Assembly: GCF_002968575.1 (NCBI RefSeq)
Contig: NZ_PVBM01000008.1
Span: 177,487 to 241,486 of the forward strand
DNA length: 64,000 nt
Direction of reading: 5' to 3'
Origin: Neorhizobium huautlense
GTDB lineage: Bacteria > Pseudomonadota > Alphaproteobacteria > Rhizobiales > Rhizobiaceae
Part shown: positions 58,860 to 64,000 of the stretch, in pieces
Numbering within the stretch: position 1 is the first letter of the stretch
Layout of the letters: each line of letters opens with the position of its first letter
Notes under the pieces: generated by a model
Seen by the model: only the letters and a program-made list of their open reading frames with translations
Database searches by the model: none
What the model was told of the DNA's origin: nothing
Program-made: the position numbers and the translations under genes

Positions 58860-60176
58860 TCATTTCGGATCATGGGTTTCCATCACCGATCGCGGCCATT
58901 CGATCCGGATGCGTGCGCCCGCGTCGCCGTTGTCGCGATTGCCGAAACGGATCGACGCACCCGAGCGCTCGAGGAGCGTCTTTGCGATGAAAAGCCCGAG
59001 GCCCAGCCCGCCTGCGCGCTCGTCTTCCCGCGGTCTTTTTGTCATATATGGTTCGCCGATCCGAGAGAGAATATCCGGCGCATAACCCTGGCCATCGTCT
59101 TCGATGGTGATCGCCACGTGTTCCGCGCTGTGCTCGACCGTCACGATAACCTTGCTTCTGGCATAGTCGACGGCATTTTCGATCAGGTTTCCGAGCCCGT
59201 AGATGATGCCGGCATTGCGGCTGCCAACCGGTTCGCTCGCCCGGTCACTCTTCTCGACGAGCTTGATCTCGATGCCGAACTGACGATGGGGCGCGACCAC
59301 TTCCTCTACCAGAGAAGAGAGTGGCAGGCGGCGCATATGCTCCTCGCTTTCGGCGGAGAGCGAGGTGAGCCGGCGGAGGATGTCGCGGCATCGTTCGCTC
59401 TGGCTCCTGAGGAGCTGAACATCTTCGCGGAACCGATCGTTCTCTGCGAGCTCGCGCTCCATCTCTTTGGCAACGACGCTGATCGTGGCCAGCGGTGTAC
59501 CAAGTTCGTGCGCCGCCGCCGCCGCCAGTCCGTCCAGTTGCGAGAGGTGCTTTTCTCGTTCCAGCACCAGTTCCGTGGCGGCAAGCGCGTCGGCAAGCAG
59601 CGTCGCTTCATGCGAGACCCGATAGGCATAGAAGGCGGCGAACATCATCATCGAAGCGATCGAGCACCAGACGCCGAGCTGCATGACCGGCTGGATTCTC
59701 AGGGTTTCTCCCTCGTACCAGGGAACGGCATAGGGAGAGAAGGCGATCACTGTGGTGCAGATCAGCGCGAAGACGATCAAGACCAGCGAATGCCGCAGCG
59801 GCTGCGACGCAAAAGCGATGATGACCGGCACGCAGATCAGAGGCGCAAACGGATTGGCGAGCCCGCCGGTGATGAAAAGCAGGGCCGCCATCTGCAGGAG
59901 GTCGAAAGCGAGCAGCGCCAGGGCCGACTTTGGACCCAGCCGGTGCGTTTGCGGAAACCAGACGGAAAGGATGAGGTTCGCAACGGCCAGCGCCCCGATC
60001 AGGATGGCCGCCTCCTTTAAAGGAAGCGGGAAATCCAGCAGCAGCCCGACGACCAGCACGGTGATCGTCTGGCCCGTGACCGCAAGCCAGCGCAGCCGTA
60101 CCAATGTTTCAAGCCGGATGCGGCGGCTGGAAGGGCCGAACTGCGCGTAACGCACCGATGAACTGTCTGGACTCAA
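58860..60176 (-). CDS. actS: Redox sensor histidine kinase ActS (RegB/PrrB family)
   Basis: Membrane kinase for ActR. Six hydrophobic segments lie within residues 25-175. The quinone-binding heptapeptide GGLANPF is present. The H-box is AAAAHELGTPLATISVVAKE; the redox Cys lies 40 residues after this His (SQSERCRDIL), exactly the spacing of RegB His225-Cys265. ATPase boxes: LGNLIENAVDYA, IEDDGQGYAPD, GGLGLGLFIAKTLLERSGA. Length is 438 residues from TTG 60176, which gives the family N-terminus LSPDSSSVRYAQFGPSSRR; the frame is open to 60266. Confidence 0.93.
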   Translation of the reverse strand: MSPDSSSVRYAQFGPSSRRIRLETLVRLRWLAVTGQTITVLVVGLLLDFPLPLKEAAILIGALAVANLILSVWFPQTHRLGPKSALALLAFDLLQMAALLFITGGLANPFAPLICVPVIIAFASQPLRHSLVLIVFALICTTVIAFSPYAVPWYEGETLRIQPVMQLGVWCSIASMMMFAAFYAYRVSHEATLLADALAATELVLEREKHLSQLDGLAAAAAHELGTPLATISVVAKEMERELAENDRFREDVQLLRSQSERCRDILRRLTSLSAESEEHMRRLPLSSLVEEVVAPHRQFGIEIKLVEKSDRASEPVGSRNAGIIYGLGNLIENAVDYARSKVIVTVEHSAEHVAITIEDDGQGYAPDILSRIGEPYMTKRPREDERAGGLGLGLFIAKTLLERSGASIRFGNRDNGDAGARIRIEWPRSVMETHDPK

Positions 60177-60262
60177 CGCCTTGCCTCTGCTTTCCGGCGG
60201 ATGCCGATGAAATCGACCCGCTTCATAAACCGGCTCGACATCGGGTCGCAGGCGGCATTCTG

Positions 60263-62749
60263 TCACGTCCCTCGCGGTTTGGCACGTGTCGTCGGGGAAG
60301 CCTCCGAAGGATCTTCAGGCCAAGGATGTCTTGGATATCGTCCGCGCATCCCGGCCCGCACATCCTTCCAGGATCCCGCCCAGAAGCCGGGAAGGTCGCG
60401 GGTTGTCTGGATCGGGCGATGCGCCGGCGAAGTAAGCTCCAGCAGCAACGGCAGCCTCCCGCCCGCGACGGCCGGATGTTTCTTCAGCCCGAACAGTTCT
60501 TGCACGCGGATTGCCAGGACCGGCTCTTCGCCATCGTAGCGTATGGGATGACGCTGGCCTGTCGGCGCCTCGAAATGCGTGGGCGCAAGTTTGCCGAGAT
60601 CCTGCGCCGCCGCATGAGGAATGAGCGAGCGCAGCCCTTCAAAAAGGCCTCCCGCATCCACGGCATCGAGGCTCGAAGCGTTGCTCTGGAACGGCACGAA
60701 CCACTCGTCGAGCCGGGCGAGCAGCGCTTCGTCGCTCATGTCCGGCCATGGTTCGCCGATCGTGCGGTTAAGAAAGCCGATCCTTTCGCGAAGCTGTGTG
60801 CCATCCCGGGAGAACGGCAGGGCCTGGAGACCGAGCTCGCGGACGCCATCGGCAAGCGCCTTGGCCGCCGCTTCGCCATGCGGGCGCGGCAGTGGTTTTT
60901 CCTCGAGGATGATGGCGCCGAGGCGTCTCACCTGGCGGGCGCGCGCCTGCCGGCTGGCGCGGTCGAAGAAGCATTCATCCCTTTGTTCGATCGCGTCGGA
61001 CAGCTCCTCTTCCACGTCCGCCCGGGTAATCTCTGCCGCTGCGAGGATGCGCGCTTGCGCGGCTCGACCGGTAAGATCGGCAACGACAAGCATCTGCGCC
61101 GAAGCAAGCCTTTCCGTTTCCGGCAGTTCCGCGCCCCGGCCATTCGTCATGACAAAGCGCCCGCGGCCGCCTCGCTGAAGGGCGACCCGATCCGGATAGG
61201 CATGAAGCAGAAGCCGGCCGGCTGGGACTATTTCGCCCGCTCGCGCAGCTTTTGGCAAATTGGATGCAATTCTCTCTGCGAGTTTTCTTGCCGAATCGGC
61301 CCGGTCGCCGCGTTCGTTGCGGAAGCGCCTCAGCCGCTCATCGAGATCGACATCGTTTCCGCCGAGCCCCTGCTCGGTGAGAAGCACGGCGAGCAGGCAT
61401 GCCTGACGACCAAGGCCCTCTTCTGCGGCGGAAATCGCCATGGCGGAAAGCCTGGGCGGAAGAGTAAGTTCGCGCATCAGGCGTCCTTTTCCGGTCAAGC
61501 TGCCCTGGTCGTCGAGTGCGCCGAGCTCTGAAAGCAGCGCCACTGCCTCTTTAAAGGCCGGCGCAGGCGGCGGATCGAGAAAGGCAAGTGCTGCGGGATC
61601 CTGCACGCCCCAATGGGCAAGATCGAGCGCTAGGGCGGAAAGATCGCTTGCAAGGATTTGCGGCGGGGTGAAGGCCTGAAGTGCCGCCGTCTGGCCGGGA
61701 TGCCAGAGCCGGATCGCGATCCCCGGCTCCGTGCGTCCGGCGCGTCCGGCTCGCTGGTCGGCGGAGGCGCGCGAAACCCGCACCGTCTCCAGCCGCGTGA
61801 TACCCGTCGACGGTTCGAATACCGGCAGTCTCTGCAGTCCGCTGTCGATGACGATCCGCACCCCGTCGATTGTGATGGATGTCTCGGCAATTGAGGTGGC
61901 GAGCACGATCTTGCGGCTGCCTGCCGGCGCCGGCCTGATCGCCAGGTCCTGCTCCTTCTGCGTAAGGTTTCCATAAAGAGGGACGATCGTTGTTTCGGGG
62001 CCGAACTTGCCTTGGAGCCGCTCGGCGGTGCGCTGGATTTCCGCCTGTCCCGGAAGAAAAGCGAGGATCGACCCGGCGTCATGGTGGTGTGCTTCTATGA
62101 TGGTGCGGGTCATGGCATCCTCGATCCGCTCGCTCGGTGCCCGGTCGCGATATCGGATATCGATCGGGAAGCTGCGGCCCTCGCTCTTGATCACCGGCGG
62201 ATTGCCGAGCAACCCTGCCACCCGCTCGATGTCGAGCGTCGCCGACATGACGAGAATTCTCAGATCCTCGCGTAGTGCCGACTGCACGTCGAGCGCCAGA
62301 GCCAGCCCGAAATCGGCGTGCAGCGAGCGCTCGTGGAACTCATCGAAAATGACCGCGGAAACGCCGGTAAGTTCCGGATCGTCGAGAATCATCCGGGTGA
62401 AAACGCCTTCGGTCACCGCCTCTATCCGGGTTCTCGGGGAAATGCGATTGTCGAGCCGCATCCGGTAGCCGACCCTGTCTCCGACCTGCTCTCCGAGTAG
62501 CGTGGCCATGCGCGAGGCGGCCGCGCGAGCGGCCAGCCGGCGCGGTTCGAGGAGAATGATCTTGCCGGTGCACCAGGCCTCTTCCAGCAATGCCAGCGGC
62601 ACAAGCGTCGTTTTTCCTGCGCCGGGCGGCGCCGACAGCACGGCACGCGTGCCATTGGCGGCAGCCTGGGTGATCTCGCCGAGAACGTGGGTGACGGGGA
62701 GCGTCGGCAGGTTTTTGATCACCGCGCCCGGCTCCTGCAATGCTTTCAT
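60263..62749 (-). CDS. hrpB: ATP-dependent helicase HrpB
   Basis: DEAH/RHA-type RNA helicase; bacterial role unclear. Walker A is LSAPPGAGKTTLVPLALLEE (near residue 40), followed by LLEPRRLAARAAASRMATLL and the DEAH-type box IFDEFHERSLHADFGLAL. Motif VI is SADQRAGRAGRTEPG, and the HrpB-specific C-terminal domain follows. Length is 828 residues. ATG 62749 shares a base with the stop of the upstream dehydrogenase gene. It ends next to actS. Confidence 0.95.
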   Translation of the reverse strand: MKALQEPGAVIKNLPTLPVTHVLGEITQAAANGTRAVLSAPPGAGKTTLVPLALLEEAWCTGKIILLEPRRLAARAAASRMATLLGEQVGDRVGYRMRLDNRISPRTRIEAVTEGVFTRMILDDPELTGVSAVIFDEFHERSLHADFGLALALDVQSALREDLRILVMSATLDIERVAGLLGNPPVIKSEGRSFPIDIRYRDRAPSERIEDAMTRTIIEAHHHDAGSILAFLPGQAEIQRTAERLQGKFGPETTIVPLYGNLTQKEQDLAIRPAPAGSRKIVLATSIAETSITIDGVRIVIDSGLQRLPVFEPSTGITRLETVRVSRASADQRAGRAGRTEPGIAIRLWHPGQTAALQAFTPPQILASDLSALALDLAHWGVQDPAALAFLDPPPAPAFKEAVALLSELGALDDQGSLTGKGRLMRELTLPPRLSAMAISAAEEGLGRQACLLAVLLTEQGLGGNDVDLDERLRRFRNERGDRADSARKLAERIASNLPKAARAGEIVPAGRLLLHAYPDRVALQRGGRGRFVMTNGRGAELPETERLASAQMLVVADLTGRAAQARILAAAEITRADVEEELSDAIEQRDECFFDRASRQARARQVRRLGAIILEEKPLPRPHGEAAAKALADGVRELGLQALPFSRDGTQLRERIGFLNRTIGEPWPDMSDEALLARLDEWFVPFQSNASSLDAVDAGGLFEGLRSLIPHAAAQDLGKLAPTHFEAPTGQRHPIRYDGEEPVLAIRVQELFGLKKHPAVAGGRLPLLLELTSPAHRPIQTTRDLPGFWAGSWKDVRAGMRGRYPRHPWPEDPSEASPTTRAKPRGT

Positions 62750-63702
62750 CAGCCGGGCACCTGGCCGCTGGCATGGCGATAGGCAAGAATTGCCCCCGCC
62801 AGATCCTCCAGCGCCGCACCGACGGATTTGAAAAGCGTGATCTCGTCGGCGCTGATGCGGCCTGGATGTCTTCCATGGGCCAGATCCGCAAGATCGGCTT
62901 TGATGTCGTCCTTCATGAGAACACCGTTTTTAAGCGGCTGCACGATATCCCCGCCCTCCTTCATCGCGCCGGCGCGGGTATCGACAATGACGGAAGAGCG
63001 CCGCACCGCCTCGTCGTCGCTTTCGCGCATAGTGGGCTTGAAGGCCCCGACAAGGTCGAGATGTGCCCCAGGTTTCAGCCACTCGCCGCGAATGAGCGGA
63101 GTATCCGACAGAGTTGCGCAGGAGATGATGTCTGCCCGCCGCGCCGCTTCGGCAAGATCGTCGACGATCACGGCGTCGATCCCGAGGGCCCGTGCTTCTT
63201 TGGCGGTCTCGTCAGCCTTGGTTGGATTGCGCCCCCAGATAAAAAACCGCTTGAGAGGGCGGGTTATGGAATGGGCCTGCATGAGATTGAGCGAAAGCCG
63301 CCCTGTGCCGACCATCAGCATGGTCTCGGCATGCGGGGAGGCGAGATATCTGGCAGCAAGTGCCGAGGTCGCCGCCGTCCTTCGCGCGGTCAGTTCTCCT
63401 CCTTCCACGATCGCCAGCATCTCGCCGGTTTTGCCGGACGACAGGAGATAGCTGCCGATGATGGTGGGAAGCGAGCGCAGATGGTTGTCGGGAAAAAGGT
63501 TGAGGATCTTGACGCCGATATGGTCGCCCGGCACCCAGGCCGGCATCAGCAGCATCACCGCGGTCGCTTCGCCCGGAACCTCCATGTCATGATGATGGCG
63601 CACGGGCATCACGCAATCGCTGCGGAACATGTGCTCGATAGCCTCGATCAATTCCGCCCAGGGAAGCGCTCTGCGCGTTTGTTCCTCGTTTAATACCAGC
63701 AT
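62749..63702 (-). CDS. Ornithine cyclodeaminase / mu-crystallin-family protein
   Basis: NAD(P)-dependent enzyme of the OCD family; members are ornithine cyclodeaminases, pyrroline-2-carboxylate reductases or alanine dehydrogenases. Motifs: GVKILNLFPDNHLRSLPTII, EGGELTARRTAATSALAARY and the nucleotide loop MLMVGTGRLSLNLMQAHSIT (near residue 130). The C-terminus has SVGAALEDLAGAILAYRHA. Length is 317 residues. The usual GxGxQ loop reads GTGRLS here. Substrate cannot be decided. First gene upstream of hrpB on this strand. Confidence 0.87.
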   Translation of the reverse strand: MLVLNEEQTRRALPWAELIEAIEHMFRSDCVMPVRHHHDMEVPGEATAVMLLMPAWVPGDHIGVKILNLFPDNHLRSLPTIIGSYLLSSGKTGEMLAIVEGGELTARRTAATSALAARYLASPHAETMLMVGTGRLSLNLMQAHSITRPLKRFFIWGRNPTKADETAKEARALGIDAVIVDDLAEAARRADIISCATLSDTPLIRGEWLKPGAHLDLVGAFKPTMRESDDEAVRRSSVIVDTRAGAMKEGGDIVQPLKNGVLMKDDIKADLADLAHGRHPGRISADEITLFKSVGAALEDLAGAILAYRHASGQVPG

Positions 63703-63847
63703 GTCATACTCCAGCCGCCAAAAATGTCCCTCACCCTAGCAATCGCAAACGGGGCGGTTAAAGCGCTTTTTGGGGACCGACGGCTGCCTTTTCGTTAATC
63801 TTTGTTCAAATTGTTCCCGGAAACGGTCGGGTTTCGGCCCCTCCGAA
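63703..63847. other. Spacer before the putative rrn promoter
   Basis: No gene recognised. It must contain the promoter and ribosome site of the minus-strand gene ending at 63702 and insulates it from the rightward promoter. Confidence 0.5.
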
Positions 63848-63906
63848 GAAAAATGACATTTTTTTAAAAACGCCTGTTGACTTGTTTGTGGGCATGGATT
63901 TATAAC
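63848..63906 (+). promoter_or_regulatory. Strong promoter, probably of an rRNA operon
   Basis: -35 TTGACT (63877-63882), 18-base spacer, -10 TATAAC (63901-63906). An A/T-rich block at 63848-63870 just upstream has the make-up of an UP element. Confidence 0.72.
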
Positions 63907-64000
63907 CCCGCTCACTGACGAGGGCGGCGGCGCTGCTGGCGACGACGACTTTCGTTCTGAAGAAATCACTGATTGATTGGCGCATGCTGGTTGGGACCGA
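63907..64000 (+). other. Probable rRNA operon leader (16S lies beyond the edge)
   Basis: About 94 bases after the promoter without a coding frame. The wording (a GACGAGGGCGGCGGCGCTGC block, then GACGACGACTTTCGTTCTGA) is what I recall from rhizobial rrn leaders. The 16S 5' end (AGAGTTTGATC) is not reached. Confidence 0.62.

Overview
This window is chromosomal DNA from an alphaproteobacterium, almost certainly a member of the Rhizobiaceae (Agrobacterium/Rhizobium/Ensifer group). Three things support this: the gene order hemE / putative origin / ppsR-maf-aroE-coaE-dnaQ, the ChvI-ChvG-HprK-EIIA-HPr and ActS-ActR regulators, and the dense GC-rich operons with frequent ATGA overlaps and many GTG/TTG starts. 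It is core genome. I see no insertion sequence, prophage, CRISPR array, tRNA or clearly broken gene.

Layout. 1-980: 5' part of hemE (minus). 981-1383: probable chromosomal replication origin, with an AT-rich stretch followed by DnaA boxes. 1384-4980: ppsR, maf, aroE, coaE, dnaQ. 5029-6112: secB and fxsA (minus). 6237-11557: Tim44-like, mltA, smr, xre, gyrB. 11700-16263: nitroreductase, FAH-family enzyme, intracellular PHA depolymerase, a DUF2852 protein and a YgjP-like metallopeptidase. 16264-16823: a gene-free palindrome-rich spacer. 16824-21875: trpF-trpB-trpA-accD-folC. 21960-33942 (minus): divL-like pseudokinase, a tsaE-amgK fusion, murU, addB, addA, trxA. 34163-39598 (minus): chvI, chvG, hprK, EIIA, HPr, ahcY. 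39926-42687: pckA, arfB, alkB. 42715-47344 (minus): hisB, DUF2628, hisH, hisA, hisF, hisE, coaA. 47524-49866: hslV, GNAT, hslU. 50075-56795: DUF1402 protein, cytochrome P450, hydantoinase-like protein, malate synthase G. 56875-63702: L,D-transpeptidase, mmcB, actR/actS, hrpB and an ornithine-cyclodeaminase-family gene. 63848-64000: a strong promoter and leader that look like the start of an rRNA operon, with 16S lying beyond the right edge.

How the parts work together. The left end is an origin-proximal domain with the putative oriC, several near-consensus parS (ParB-binding) sites and gyrB. Around them sit biosynthetic operons (Trp, His, CoA, shikimate, fatty acid and folate). There are also two envelope/redox-sensing two-component systems, an incomplete regulatory PTS beside ChvGI, murein-recycling enzymes (AmgK domain, MurU) and murein-acting enzymes (MltA, L,D-transpeptidase).

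Most interesting observations: the parS-like sites, including a pair flanking a DnaA-box-like 9-mer; the kinase with Tyr in place of the phospho-acceptor His (DivL type); the TsaE-AmgK fusion next to MurU; a palindromic operator plus a possible structured leader upstream of ahcY; and the palindrome-rich spacer upstream of trpF. All functional statements come from reading motifs and from family knowledge; no database search was run.
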